NCBI RefSeq assembly: GCF_003234565.1
Contig: NZ_QKTU01000011.1
Span: 1 to 64,000 of the forward strand
Source of the DNA: Curtobacterium sp. MCBD17_013
GTDB lineage: Bacteria > Actinomycetota > Actinomycetes > Actinomycetales > Microbacteriaceae
Reading direction: 5' to 3'
DNA: 64,000 nucleotides
A program made the translations under genes and the position numbers. Of this stretch, positions 1 through 8,112 are shown in pieces. The notes beneath the pieces were generated by a model. It worked only from the letters and a program-made list of their open reading frames with translations. It made no database searches and was not told the DNA's origin. Within the stretch, counting starts at the first letter, position 1. Every line of letters starts with the position of its first letter.

Positions 1-41
1 GAAGGGGACGGAGGGGGACGGAAGGGGGGCGGTGCAGTCGA

Positions 42-746
42 TCAGGGGCGGCGGAGTTCGCAGAACGACCGACCGGCGACCGTCCAGCGCTGCGACTCCC
101 TGAGCCCGGCGACGCGGGCGTCGCGGCGGAGCGCACGCTGCCCGACCTCGGCCCAGGGGAACTCCGCGCTCGTCCGGCCGTCGGCGTCCACCACGCGGGC
201 GTCGTAGGTGCGGTCGGCGTCCGGGTCGGCGTTCGTCTCGACGATGATCCGACCGCCGGGGCGCACGATCGCCCGGCACCGCTCGAGCAACGCCGCGGGG
301 TCCCCGCCGATCCCGATGTTGCCGTCGATCACGAGCGCGGTGTCCCAGTGGCCCTCGTCGGGCACGGGGTCGAACACGGAACCCTGGATCGCGCGGCCGC
401 CGGCGTGCTGGGCGATCGAGACCGCAGCCGGGGAGACGTCGACCCCGAGTGCGGGGATCCCGAACCGGCCCGCCGCGACGAGCATCCGCCCGGGGCCGCA
501 ACCGATGTCGATGAGCGGACCGTCGACGACCTCGAGCAGGGACAGGTCCACCTCGTCGGCGGGAGCGTTCCAGCGGCCGACGTCGAACGTCACGTCGTGT
601 CCCGGGCGGTCGGGGTCGCGGAGCCGGATGTGGCCGTCGGTCGCGAGGGCCTGCGCGTACGGCTCGTCGCCGCCGGCGCCGAACGCGGCGTCGCGGTCGT
701 CGCCTCCGTGGCTGCCGCCGGTGGTGAGCATCGTGTCGGTGGTCAT
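42..746 (-). CDS. class I SAM-dependent methyltransferase
   Basis: A 234-residue protein with a Rossmann-type methyltransferase core. The glycine-rich SAM-binding motif I reads LIDIGCGPGRMLVAAG, followed by an acidic strand end (GVDVSP) and a later motif (RPGGRIIVETNAD) typical of class I enzymes. The longer reading frame upstream is low-complexity Arg/Pro and belongs to the neighbouring gene in another frame, so I start at the ATG whose first bases overlap the stop of the upstream gene (ATGA). It is the last visible gene of a five-gene overlapping cluster (phosphorylase, epimerase, GT2, DUF2064, methyltransferase), so it is presumably co-translated with them. The substrate cannot be read from the sequence. 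The operon may continue past the left edge. Confidence 0.85.
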   Translation of the reverse strand: MTTDTMLTTGGSHGGDDRDAAFGAGGDEPYAQALATDGHIRLRDPDRPGHDVTFDVGRWNAPADEVDLSLLEVVDGPLIDIGCGPGRMLVAAGRFGIPALGVDVSPAAVSIAQHAGGRAIQGSVFDPVPDEGHWDTALVIDGNIGIGGDPAALLERCRAIVRPGGRIIVETNADPDADRTYDARVVDADGRTSAEFPWAEVGQRALRRDARVAGLRESQRWTVAGRSFCELRRP

Positions 747-1417
747 CGCCGTGCCTCCTCGAGGTCGCGTCCGGCGTCCGGGTCGTCCTCGCGCACCGTG
801 GCGAGCGCCGCCGCGAACCGGGACCCCGGCGCGAGTGCGGCGACCGCCTCGGCGTCGGCGATCGTGTCGACGTCGAGGAGCTCGTCGAGCAGACCGACGT
901 GCAGCCCGGCGGCGCGGAGCCGGTCGAGCTGCATCGCGCCGGTGTCGTCGCGGGACATCGGGACGCCGCGGACCAGGTCGCCGCGCGGCTCGCGGAGCCA
1001 CAGGCCCCAGAACCCGCCGTCCGCGGCCGGTCCGAACCACGCGTCGTGGTCAGCGCCCTCCTGGCCGTCGGTGCCGCGGACGAACACGGGGGCGACGTGC
1101 GTCGGAGTGAGCTGTGGCGTGTCCATGCCGACGAGCAGGGTGGGACCCTCCACGGTGTCGAACATGGCCGCGAGTCGCTCGTCGAGGTCGCCCCGCACCT
1201 GGTGCAGGACGTCGAAGGACGCCGCGGCGGCGGGGACGTGCTCGCCGTCGAACAGGAGCACCCGTCGCTCGGCGGGCATGGCGAGCACGGCGGCGATCGT
1301 GTCGTCGAGGCTCGCCGCGGCGACCCGGGCCGCCTCGACCGGCGAGAGCGCAGGCGAGAGCCGCGTCTTCACACGGCCGGGCACGCACTCCTTGCAGATG
1401 AGCACCACGGTCGTCAC
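743..1417 (-). CDS. TIGR04282/DUF2064 family glycosyltransferase-like protein
   Basis: A 224-residue protein of the DUF2064 (TIGR04282) type, a GT-A-like fold related to nucleotidyl/glycosyl transferases. The N-terminus (VLICKECVPGRVKTRLSP) has the family's basic KTRL motif, and the central GMDTPQLTP resembles the DxP nucleotide-sugar site. The GTG start is chosen because it overlaps the GT2 stop as GTGA and has a GGAGGT ribosome site six bases upstream. Frame and overlap place it between the GT2 enzyme and the methyltransferase. In actinobacteria this protein commonly travels with a GT2 enzyme and an epimerase. The acceptor is unknown; a role in making a glycosylated surface or small molecule is inference. 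Confidence 0.85.
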   Translation of the reverse strand: MTTVVLICKECVPGRVKTRLSPALSPVEAARVAAASLDDTIAAVLAMPAERRVLLFDGEHVPAAAASFDVLHQVRGDLDERLAAMFDTVEGPTLLVGMDTPQLTPTHVAPVFVRGTDGQEGADHDAWFGPAADGGFWGLWLREPRGDLVRGVPMSRDDTGAMQLDRLRAAGLHVGLLDELLDVDTIADAEAVAALAPGSRFAAALATVREDDPDAGRDLEEARR

Positions 1418-2211
1418 GCGCGCACCTCCGTCGTGTCCGCTCCCGCCGACTGGACGCCCGTTGACCGGTCGGGAGGCGCGGCAGCGGTCCGCGCAGCGGT
1501 TCCGCCGTCGACGCGGGCCGGTCGGGCGGGGTCGAGCCGGTCCTCCCGCCGGTACCGGCGGAGGAGCCGTGACATGTCGCGGATGGCGTTGACGGTGCCG
1601 CGCAGGGTGCCCGTGACCTTGCTGTCGCCGATGCGCTGCGCGTACCCGATGTCCGACTCGTCGACGCGCCATCCGGCGCGGTGCGCGGCGAGGACCATCT
1701 CGAGCGGGTAGCCGCTCCGGCGGTCCTGGAGGTCGAGGGCGACGAGACCCTCGCGGTACATCGCCCGCATCGGGCCGAGGTCGTGCAGGCGGTACCCGGT
1801 GGCACCGCGCATGAGCCGGGCGAGGACGACGTTCGCGAACCGGGCGTGCGGGGCCCAGGCGCCGGACCCGATCGGACGTCGCCGGCCGAGAGCCAGGTCC
1901 GTGCGGCCCTCGGAGACCCGTGCGACGAGCGGGACGAGGTCCATCGGGTCCATCGAGGCGTCGGCGTCGCAGAACGCGATGACGTCGGCGGTGGCGGCGG
2001 CGACCCCGGCGGCGCAGGCCGACCCGAACCCGCGTCGGGGCTCCGTGACGACGAGCGCCCCGTGCGCGCGGGCGACCTCGGCGGACCCGTCGGTCGAGCC
2101 GTTGTCCACCACGATCGCGCGGTATCCATCGGGCAGGCGGGTGAGGACGCTGGGCAGCGCCTCGGCCTCGTCGAGGCAGGGGAGGACGACGTCGACGGTC
2201 ATGCCGGTCAT
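1414..2211 (-). CDS. glycosyltransferase family 2
   Basis: A 265-residue GT-A fold glycosyltransferase. The start of the catalytic domain (VDVVLPCLDEAEALPSVL) is the classic GT2 N-terminus, VVDNGSTDGSAE is the nucleotide-sugar binding strand, and FCDADAS carries the DxD-type metal-binding aspartates at about residues 88-92. No transmembrane helices are obvious, so it is likely cytosolic, unlike processive GT2 enzymes. The C-terminal 40 residues are Ala/Arg-rich and probably disordered. I take the ATG that overlaps the epimerase stop (ATGA); a second ATG three codons later is possible. The donor sugar is unknown. Gene order suggests it acts with the upstream epimerase. Confidence 0.88.
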   Translation of the reverse strand: MTGMTVDVVLPCLDEAEALPSVLTRLPDGYRAIVVDNGSTDGSAEVARAHGALVVTEPRRGFGSACAAGVAAATADVIAFCDADASMDPMDLVPLVARVSEGRTDLALGRRRPIGSGAWAPHARFANVVLARLMRGATGYRLHDLGPMRAMYREGLVALDLQDRRSGYPLEMVLAAHRAGWRVDESDIGYAQRIGDSKVTGTLRGTVNAIRDMSRLLRRYRREDRLDPARPARVDGGTAARTAAAPPDRSTGVQSAGADTTEVRA

Positions 2212-3455
2212 TCGGTGCGGGCCGGGAGATCGATGGGAGGCTCCTCCGAGCCGCCCTGATCGTCCTCGCTCGTGCCCGCGGTGGCGTCCGTCGGAACCGC
2301 GGAGGCCTCCGTCGACACCGTGGCGGCGTCCGTCGTGCCCGGGGTGGTGTCCCTCGGAACCGCGGCCCGGAGTGGCGCCGAGGCGAACTCGCGCATCCCG
2401 GCGACGAACTCGACCTGCGCCGACCAGCCGAGCTCCCGCGCGATGCGGGCCGACGACGCCGTGACGTGCCGGACGTCGCCGAGCCGGTACTCCCCGGTGA
2501 CGACCGGCTGGGGCCCGTCCGGACCGGCGATCGCGCCGGCCATGTCGCCGATCGTGTGGACGTGGCCGGAGCCCACGTTGTAGGCCGCGAAGCTGTCCGG
2601 CGACGCGGTGCGCGTGGCGGCGATGGCGGCGATGTTCGCGTCCGCGACGTCGGCGACGTGCACGAAGTCGCGGCGCTGGCCGCCGTCCTCGAACACACGG
2701 GGTGCCTCGCCCCGGGCGATCGCGGACCGGAAGAGCGATGCGACCCCGGCGTAGGGCGTGTTCGCGGGCATGCCCGGGCCGTAGACGTTGTGGTACCGCA
2801 GGGCGATCGCCCGGCCGCCGGTCGCACGGGCCCACGACGACGCCAGGTGCTCCTGCGCCGCCTTCGTCTGCGCGTACACGTTCCGGGGGTCGAGGGCGGC
2901 CGACTCGTCGATGAGCTCCGGCACGAGCGGGTGCCCGTCCGGCCCGACGGGCTCGAAGCTGCCAGCGTCGAGGTCCTCGCGGCGGCGTGCGGGCGGGCGC
3001 GCCGGGTCCCCCGAGGAGGTCCGGTAGGCGCCCTCGCCGTAGACGACCATCGAGCTCGCGACGACGAACCGGTCGACGCCCGCGCGGTCCATCGCGGCGA
3101 GGACGGACGCCGTCCCGACGTCGTTGCTCGACACGTAGTCCGGGGCGTCCTGGAAGTCCACGCCGAGCCCCACCTTGGCGGCCTGGTGGCACACGACGTC
3201 GATGCCCACGAGTGCGGCGTCCACCACGTCGGCGTCGCGCACGTCCCCGCGGACGACCTCGACCCCGAGCGCGTCGAGCTCCTCGACCAGGCCCGTCGGA
3301 TCGCCGTGGACGTCCGGGCGGAACGAGTCGAGCACGCGCACCGCGGAGCCCGCGGCGACGGCACGCCGCACGATCTCCGAGCCGATGAAGCCCGCGCCGC
3401 CGGTCACGAGCAGGTGCTCGCCGTGCGGCCGGGAGGCCGGGGTGCCGTCCGTCAT
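2208..3455 (-). CDS. NAD-dependent epimerase/dehydratase (extended SDR)
   Basis: A 415-residue extended short-chain dehydrogenase. LVTGGAGFIGSEIVRR near residues 15-30 is the GxxGxxG NAD-binding motif, VRVLDSFRPD ends the second strand with the acidic residue preferring NAD, and YAQTKAAQEH is the YxxxK catalytic pair. ALRYHNVYGPGMP is the conserved post-catalytic segment of nucleotide-sugar epimerases and dehydratases. A C-terminal tail of about 60 Thr/Ala/Asp-rich residues is unusual and looks disordered. It overlaps both neighbours by four bases. A nucleotide-sugar 4-epimerase or dehydratase is most likely, perhaps feeding the GT2 enzyme; the exact substrate is not determinable. Confidence 0.88.
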   Translation of the reverse strand: MTDGTPASRPHGEHLLVTGGAGFIGSEIVRRAVAAGSAVRVLDSFRPDVHGDPTGLVEELDALGVEVVRGDVRDADVVDAALVGIDVVCHQAAKVGLGVDFQDAPDYVSSNDVGTASVLAAMDRAGVDRFVVASSMVVYGEGAYRTSSGDPARPPARRREDLDAGSFEPVGPDGHPLVPELIDESAALDPRNVYAQTKAAQEHLASSWARATGGRAIALRYHNVYGPGMPANTPYAGVASLFRSAIARGEAPRVFEDGGQRRDFVHVADVADANIAAIAATRTASPDSFAAYNVGSGHVHTIGDMAGAIAGPDGPQPVVTGEYRLGDVRHVTASSARIARELGWSAQVEFVAGMREFASAPLRAAVPRDTTPGTTDAATVSTEASAVPTDATAGTSEDDQGGSEEPPIDLPARTE

Positions 3456-4393
3456 GCCCGGACCGCCCGCGCCATGACCGACGCGGACGCCTGGACCGGG
3501 ACGAGTTCGCGCGGGGTGTGGTCGTCGGGCACCGCGCCGACGATCGCCTCGATCGCGCGGACGATGACCGCGTTCGCCGCGGCGAGGCGCTCCATGACGA
3601 GGTGGTGCGTCACGGCGCCGGTGTCGTCGGCATGCGCTGCGTCCGCGGGCGCCCCGTCGGTCCCTGCGCCGGCGGCCGGTACGTCCTCGGCCGGCGCGAG
3701 CCCGGCGTCGGCGTCCGTCACGAACGACAGGTTCACGGTCCCGATGCCGAGCTCGGCGGCGAGCTGCACCTCGGGTGACATCGTCATGTTGATGGTGTGA
3801 CCGCCCGCCTCGCGCATCCAGACGGACTCGGCGCGGGTCGAGAACCGCGGGCCCTGGATGACGACACAGGTGCCGGTCGGCTGCAGCGGCACGCCGAGAT
3901 CGGTCAGCGCCCGCACCGCGATGCGCCGCAGCACGGGGTCGAACGGGTCGGCGAACGACAGGTGCTGGACGCCGCCCACGTCGAAGAACGTGTCCTGCCG
4001 CCCCCACGTCCGGTCGATGACCTGGTCCGTCACCACGAAGGTCCCCGGCGGGTACTCGGGGTGCAGACCGCCCACGGCCGAGCTCGACACGATCGCGCGC
4101 ACGCCGAGGGACCGCAGCGCCCAGACGTTCGCCCGGTACTCGATCCGGTGCGGCGGCACCGAGTGCTCCCGCCCGTGCCGGGTGAGGAACGCGACCCGGC
4201 GCCCCGCCATGGTGCCGACGGTGATCGGACTCGAGGGGCGCCCGTAGGGGGTGTCGACCTCGATCTCGGTCGCCGTGCCCTCGGCGAACAGCGAGTACAG
4301 GCCGGACCCGCCGATCACGCCGATGGGCACGGCGTCGGTCGGTGTGCTTGCAGAGTCGGCGTGGGGATCGTCGAGCGGGGTGGAGCTGTCCAC
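3452..4393 (-). CDS. mtnP: S-methyl-5'-thioadenosine phosphorylase-like purine nucleoside phosphorylase
   Basis: A 313-residue member of the PNP/MTAP family, which splits methylthioadenosine or a purine nucleoside with phosphate in the methionine-salvage/purine pathway. Visible family motifs are IGVIGGSGLY, the phosphate-binding TRHGREHSVPPHRI stretch, QGPRFSTRAES and INMTMSPEVQLAAELGI. In the purine-recognition loop the sequence is SFVTDADAG: two Asp residues, as in adenine-specific MTAP rather than the Asn of guanosine/inosine PNPs, although the usual Tyr between them is Ala. An Ala/Gly/Asp-rich insertion of about 30 residues lies near residues 255-285. The GTG start follows a GGAAGGA site. 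It heads the minus-strand cluster and faces moeA. Confidence 0.85.
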   Translation of the reverse strand: MDSSTPLDDPHADSASTPTDAVPIGVIGGSGLYSLFAEGTATEIEVDTPYGRPSSPITVGTMAGRRVAFLTRHGREHSVPPHRIEYRANVWALRSLGVRAIVSSSAVGGLHPEYPPGTFVVTDQVIDRTWGRQDTFFDVGGVQHLSFADPFDPVLRRIAVRALTDLGVPLQPTGTCVVIQGPRFSTRAESVWMREAGGHTINMTMSPEVQLAAELGIGTVNLSFVTDADAGLAPAEDVPAAGAGTDGAPADAAHADDTGAVTHHLVMERLAAANAVIVRAIEAIVGAVPDDHTPRELVPVQASASVMARAVRA

Positions 4394-4507
4394 GTGGTGG
4401 CGTCCTTCCGGGGGCAGAGCGTGGTCCCGGTTACGCTATCGGCAGACGTTCGGCTGACGTTAGGCATGTCTCCAGCAGCCCGGACGATCCGGACGACGAG
4501 GAGCACG
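4394..4507. promoter_or_regulatory. divergent promoter region between mtnP-like gene and moeA
   Basis: A 114-base divergent region. On the minus strand a -10-like TAGCGT lies at 4433-4438. Next to it, at 4441-4462, an 11-base unit is repeated in tandem (GGCAGACGTTC then GGCTGACGTTA then GGC), about one helical turn per copy, a plausible regulator site. moeA has an AGGAG four bases before its ATG. Confidence 0.4.
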
Positions 4508-5779
4508 ATGCGCACCATCGAGGACCACCGGCTCGCGATCGCGGACCTCGTCGCCCCCGTGCTCGCGGCACTCGCCGTGGCACCGGGCGGCCGGGAGGAC
4601 CGGCTCGTCGACGACCTCGCCGCGGAGCCCCTCGCCGGGCACGCCGCCCGCGTCCTCGCCGTCGGCATCACCGCCCCGATCGACCTGCCGCCGTTCGACA
4701 ACAGTCAGATGGACGGGTTCGCGCTCCGCGCCGCCGACGCCGGCGTCCCCCTCCGCGTGGTGGCCCCGATCGCCGCCGGCGCCGCCCCGCCGCCGCTCGC
4801 GCCCGGCACGGCCGCGCCGATCATGACCGGGGCGGCCGTCCCCGCGGGTGCCGACGTCGTCGTGCCGGTCGAGGCGGTCCCGCCCGGCCGGTTCCCCGCC
4901 GCGCTCGACCTGCCGACCGTGACCGTCGCCGAGCCACCCGCGGTCGGGACGTTCGTGCGGCGACGGGGGTCGGACCTCCCGGTCGGCGGGGTGCTCGCGA
5001 CCGCCGGGGCGGCGTGCACGCCCGCCCTGCTCGGTCTGCTCGCCGCCGCATGGGTCGAGCGGGTGACGCTCGTCCGGCGACCACGCGTCCTCGTCGTGTC
5101 GACGGGCTCGGAGGTCGCACCGCCCGATGGTGCCGGCGGTGCCGGTGCCGACCGCGGGGGCGTGGCGGGCGCGACCATCGGCGACGCGAACGGTGCGGCG
5201 CTCCGCGCCGCGCTCGCCGAGGTGGGCGCGGAGACCCGCGCGGTCCGGGTGGCCGACGACGTCGACCGGTTCCGGGTCGCGGTGACCGCGGCCGTCGGCG
5301 ACTGGGCCGACCTCGTCGTCACCACGGGCGGGATCAGCATGGGTGCGTTCGAGGTCGTGCGCGAGGCCCTGGAGCCCGCCGGTCTCACCGTGACCGGGGT
5401 CGCCATGCAGCCCGGCGGGCCGCAGGCGTTCGGCTCCGTGCCCTTCGGCGACCGGGCGGTCCCCGTCGTCGCGTTCCCCGGCAACCCCGTGTCGGCCCTC
5501 GTGTCGTTCGAGGTGTTCCTGCGCCCCGTGTTCGCCCGCCACGCCGGCCTGCCCGACCGTCCGGCCGAGTCGTTCCCCGCCGGGGAGGCCGCCGCGTCAC
5601 CGTCCGGGAAACACCAGATCCGACGGGGCAGGGTGGAGGACGGCACGATCCGCTTCGTCGGCGGACCGAGCTCCCACCTGCTCGCGCACCTCGCCGAGGC
5701 GACGCACCTCGTGCACGTCCCCGTCGGCACGGACACCGTGTCGCCGGGCGACGTCCTGATCACCTGGAGGATCCGATGA
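4508..5779 (+). CDS. moeA: molybdopterin molybdotransferase MoeA
   Basis: A 423-residue MoeA. It inserts molybdate into adenylylated molybdopterin, the last step of Mo-cofactor synthesis, in the cytosol. Family motifs in order: PPFDNSQMDGFAL near residues 60-75 (domain III), PIMTGAAVPAGADVVVPVE, VVSTGSEV, the TTGGISMG loop of the MogA-like domain, and AFPGNPVSALVSFEVF. The length is normal. I start at the ATG preceded by GAGGAG, although it is only four bases away; an upstream in-frame ATG at 4466 would add 14 residues. moeA opens a four-gene operon with moaC, mog and moaE, each overlapping by four bases. Confidence 0.95.
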   Translation: MRTIEDHRLAIADLVAPVLAALAVAPGGREDRLVDDLAAEPLAGHAARVLAVGITAPIDLPPFDNSQMDGFALRAADAGVPLRVVAPIAAGAAPPPLAPGTAAPIMTGAAVPAGADVVVPVEAVPPGRFPAALDLPTVTVAEPPAVGTFVRRRGSDLPVGGVLATAGAACTPALLGLLAAAWVERVTLVRRPRVLVVSTGSEVAPPDGAGGAGADRGGVAGATIGDANGAALRAALAEVGAETRAVRVADDVDRFRVAVTAAVGDWADLVVTTGGISMGAFEVVREALEPAGLTVTGVAMQPGGPQAFGSVPFGDRAVPVVAFPGNPVSALVSFEVFLRPVFARHAGLPDRPAESFPAGEAAASPSGKHQIRRGRVEDGTIRFVGGPSSHLLAHLAEATHLVHVPVGTDTVSPGDVLITWRIR

Positions 5780-6249
5780 CCGACGCGCTCTCCCACGTCC
5801 GCCCCGACGGCTCGGCGCACATGGTCGATGTCTCCGGGAAGGACGTCACGACACGGTCCGCCACGGCCACGGCGACGCTCGTCACCCGACCGGACGTCGT
5901 CGCCCGCATCCTCGACGGCACGCTCCCGAAGGGCGAGGTCGTCGGCACCGCCCGCATCGCGGCGATCATGGCCGTCAAGCGCACGAGCGACCTCATCCCG
6001 CTCTGCCACCCGCTGCCGATCAGCGGCGTCGAGGTCGAGGTCACGGGGCAGGACGACCGGGTCGTCGTCACCGTCGCCGTCCGGACCACCGCCCGCACCG
6101 GCGTCGAGATGGAGGCCCTCACCGGCGCGAGCGTCGGGGCCCTGACCGTCTACGACATGGTCAAGGCCGTCGACCGCAGCGCCGTCGTCACGGACGTCCG
6201 GGTGCTCGAGAAGCACGGCGGCCGCTCGGGCGACTGGAGCGCGTCGTGA
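5776..6249 (+). CDS. moaC: cyclic pyranopterin monophosphate synthase MoaC
   Basis: A 157-residue MoaC, the usual length. With MoaA it converts GTP to cyclic pyranopterin monophosphate, the first step of Mo-cofactor synthesis. The diagnostic segment KRTSDLIPLCHPLPISGVE lies near residues 55-75, VEMEALTGASVGALTVYDM follows, and the C-terminal LEKHGGRSGDW holds the catalytic lysine of the family. It starts within the moeA stop (ATGA) and has GGAGG five bases upstream. moaA is not in this window, so it must be encoded elsewhere or beyond the edges. Confidence 0.96.
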   Translation: MTDALSHVRPDGSAHMVDVSGKDVTTRSATATATLVTRPDVVARILDGTLPKGEVVGTARIAAIMAVKRTSDLIPLCHPLPISGVEVEVTGQDDRVVVTVAVRTTARTGVEMEALTGASVGALTVYDMVKAVDRSAVVTDVRVLEKHGGRSGDWSAS

Positions 6250-6863
6250 GCGGGGACGTGCCGGCGACCGGTGCACCGACGCCGGCGAACGCCGCCGGGG
6301 CCGAGTTCGGGACCGGGGCTGCGGCCGGACCCGGGTCCGGGGCCGGGGCATCGTCCGCCGGTCGCGGCCGCGGTGCCGTCGTCGTCGTGTCCACCCAGGC
6401 CGCCGCGGACGAGTCCCTCGACACCACCGGCCCCGTGATCTGCGACTGGATGCGGCAGCGCGGGTTCAGTGTCGAGAGCGCTGTCATCGTGGCCGACGGC
6501 GGCCCGATCGCCGACATCGTCGCGGCCGAACTCGCCGGCGGCGCCAGGATCGTCGTGCTCACGGGTGGCACCGGTGTCACCCCGACCGACCGCACGCCCG
6601 AGGCCGTCGCGCCGTTCATCGACCTCGAGATCCCCGGGATCATCGAGGAGCTCCGTCGGCGCGGGGCCCAGGCATCGACCCGCGCCCTGCTCACCCGCGG
6701 TGTGGCCGGCCTCGCCGCGGGCGGGACCTTCGTCGTCACGCTGCCCGGGTCGCGCGGGGGTGTCCGCGACGGCCTCGACGTCATCGACGGCGTGCTCGAC
6801 CACCTGCTCGACCAGGTCGCCGGCGAGGGACACGCGCCCCGCGGTGCCGGAGGTGCGTCGTGA
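6246..6863 (+). CDS. MogA/MoaB-type molybdenum cofactor biosynthesis protein
   Basis: A 205-residue MogA/MoaB-family protein, which adenylylates molybdopterin before molybdate insertion by MoeA. The molybdopterin-binding core begins near residue 40 (GAVVVVSTQAA). It contains LTGGTGVTPTDRTPEAV, the conserved TGGTG...RTPEA signature, and VTLPGSRGGVRDGLDVI near the C-terminus. The first 40 residues are an Ala/Gly/Pro-rich extension not needed for the fold and probably disordered. If real translation began later the protein would have normal MogA length, but the GTG overlapping the moaC stop (GTGA) fits the coupling seen throughout the operon. It lies between moaC and moaE. Confidence 0.9.
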   Translation: MSGDVPATGAPTPANAAGAEFGTGAAAGPGSGAGASSAGRGRGAVVVVSTQAAADESLDTTGPVICDWMRQRGFSVESAVIVADGGPIADIVAAELAGGARIVVLTGGTGVTPTDRTPEAVAPFIDLEIPGIIEELRRRGAQASTRALLTRGVAGLAAGGTFVVTLPGSRGGVRDGLDVIDGVLDHLLDQVAGEGHAPRGAGGAS

Positions 6864-7321
6864 GCGACGAGCGCGGCGGGGCGCACGCGGCCCCGGGCCT
6901 CCCGGCCGTCGTGGTCGCCGATGTCGTGACCCGATCCATCACCATCGCCGAGCTGGAGGCCGTGGTCGCCACCGATGCGGACGGCGCCGTCGTGACGTTC
7001 GCCGGGGTCGTGCGCGACCACGACGGCGGCAAGGGCGTGGACGCACTCGGGTACGAGGCACACCCCACCGCGGCCGAGGTCATCGCCCGCGTCGCGGGGG
7101 TGATCGCGGCCGAGCATCCCGGGGTCCGGATCGGGGTCCTGCACCGGGTCGGGGACCTCGTCGTCGGGGACGTCGCGCTCGCCGCGGTTGTGGCCTCGCC
7201 GCACCGGGCCGAGGCGTTCGCGGCGTGCTCCGCGCTCGTCGACATGGTCAAGGACGAGGTGCCCATCTGGAAGCACCAGCGGTTCGCCGACGGCACGGAC
7301 GAGTGGGTGGCGTCGCTGTAG
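6860..7321 (+). CDS. moaE: molybdopterin synthase catalytic subunit MoaE
   Basis: A 153-residue MoaE, the large subunit of molybdopterin synthase that, with thiocarboxylated MoaD, inserts sulfurs into cyclic pyranopterin monophosphate. Family hallmarks are GAVVTFAGVVRDHD, LGYEAHPTAAE, LHRVGDLVVGDVALAAVVASPHRAEAF (written here only to mark the region around residues 93-120) and VPIWKHQRF with the catalytic lysine. The GTG start overlaps the mog stop (GTGA), and about 20 residues precede the domain. It is the last gene of the operon. moaD is not visible nearby. Confidence 0.95.
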   Translation: MSDERGGAHAAPGLPAVVVADVVTRSITIAELEAVVATDADGAVVTFAGVVRDHDGGKGVDALGYEAHPTAAEVIARVAGVIAAEHPGVRIGVLHRVGDLVVGDVALAAVVASPHRAEAFAACSALVDMVKDEVPIWKHQRFADGTDEWVASL

Positions 7322-7415
7322 CCCCGCCGCCGGACGCACCCCCGGCCCCCGGCCCAGCCCGCCTCCGTCGCCCCCGTTCCGCGTCCATCGCCGCATCGGA
7401 TGCGTCGTTGGTGCC

Positions 7416-8009
7416 TCAGCCCCGAGGGCGGGCCCGAGCCGCGGGCGCTCCGTACAGGGCGTCGAGCTCCGCGAACAGCGTCCGAGCGATCTCGGGCATC
7501 GAGCGGGTCTCGCCCTCGGCGATCCACTGCTGGAACGCCAGGCGGAACACACTCGTGCCGGTCTCCGCGGCGAGCGAGGCTGCTGGTTCCTCGACGCCTC
7601 GTGCGTCCAGGACGTCACGGAGGGCCGCCGCGAGCGCCGTCATCTTGAGGAGCTCGCGCTCCTGGAGGCCCGGGTTCGCCAGGATCACGGTCTGTCGCTG
7701 CTGCGAGTACGCGCGGCGCTCGTCGTCGAACCACGCACAGCCGGCCACCACGCCCGTGCGCACGGCATCGATCGCGCTGGCCCCGGGGGGAGCCTGGGCG
7801 ACGCCCTCGGTGAACGCGCTCCGGAAGTGCTCCTGACCGGAGAACAGGACCTCGCGCTTGTCGGCGAAGTGCCGGAAGAAGGTGCGCTCCGTGACGCCCA
7901 CGGCTGCGGCGATCTGCGCGACCGTCGTGTCCTCGAGGCCCTGGCGGACGAAGAGGTCGAGCGCCGCCGCCCGGAGTCGATCCGGCGTCCCCGGTGCCCA
8001 TCGCGCCAT
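7416..8009 (-). CDS. TetR family transcriptional regulator
   Basis: A 197-residue TetR-type repressor. The N-terminal helix-turn-helix reads TVAQIAAAVGVTERTFFRHF (about residues 28-47), followed by ADKREVLF, the usual end of the DNA-binding domain; the remaining 140 residues form the ligand-binding/dimerisation part. The ATG at 8009 is chosen because TATGAT at 8016-8021 on the same strand leaves exactly six bases before it, so the transcript is probably leaderless. The gene is divergent from an atypical SDR (8113-9006) with a 103-base shared promoter, so it likely represses that gene and itself. The same TetR/SDR arrangement recurs at 12587-14139. Confidence 0.9.
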   Translation of the reverse strand: MARWAPGTPDRLRAAALDLFVRQGLEDTTVAQIAAAVGVTERTFFRHFADKREVLFSGQEHFRSAFTEGVAQAPPGASAIDAVRTGVVAGCAWFDDERRAYSQQRQTVILANPGLQERELLKMTALAAALRDVLDARGVEEPAASLAAETGTSVFRLAFQQWIAEGETRSMPEIARTLFAELDALYGAPAARARPRG

Positions 8010-8112
8010 CCCTCGATCATACTGATGACAGCGGCTGACATCCAGTGCTACCGTGACGTCACACACTGACATCAACGGTCGCGGACGACGCGACCAGGAG
8101 GAGGTCGCACAC
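8010..8112. promoter_or_regulatory. shared TetR/SDR promoter with palindrome and direct repeats
   Basis: The shared region contains the -10 TATGAT of the TetR gene (8016-8021, minus strand), a perfect 10-base palindrome GTGACGTCAC at 8053-8062, and two identical CTGACATC octamers at 8035-8042 and 8066-8073, 31 bases (three helical turns) apart. AGGAGGAG precedes the SDR ATG. The palindrome is the best operator candidate for the adjacent TetR protein. Confidence 0.55.

Noticed and set aside
743-3364. Long minus-strand open frame (873 codons) spanning several genes
   Set aside because: Only its last part (from GTG at 1417) has a protein-like sequence; the rest is Arg/Ser/Pro-rich shadow of the GT2 and epimerase genes in another frame.
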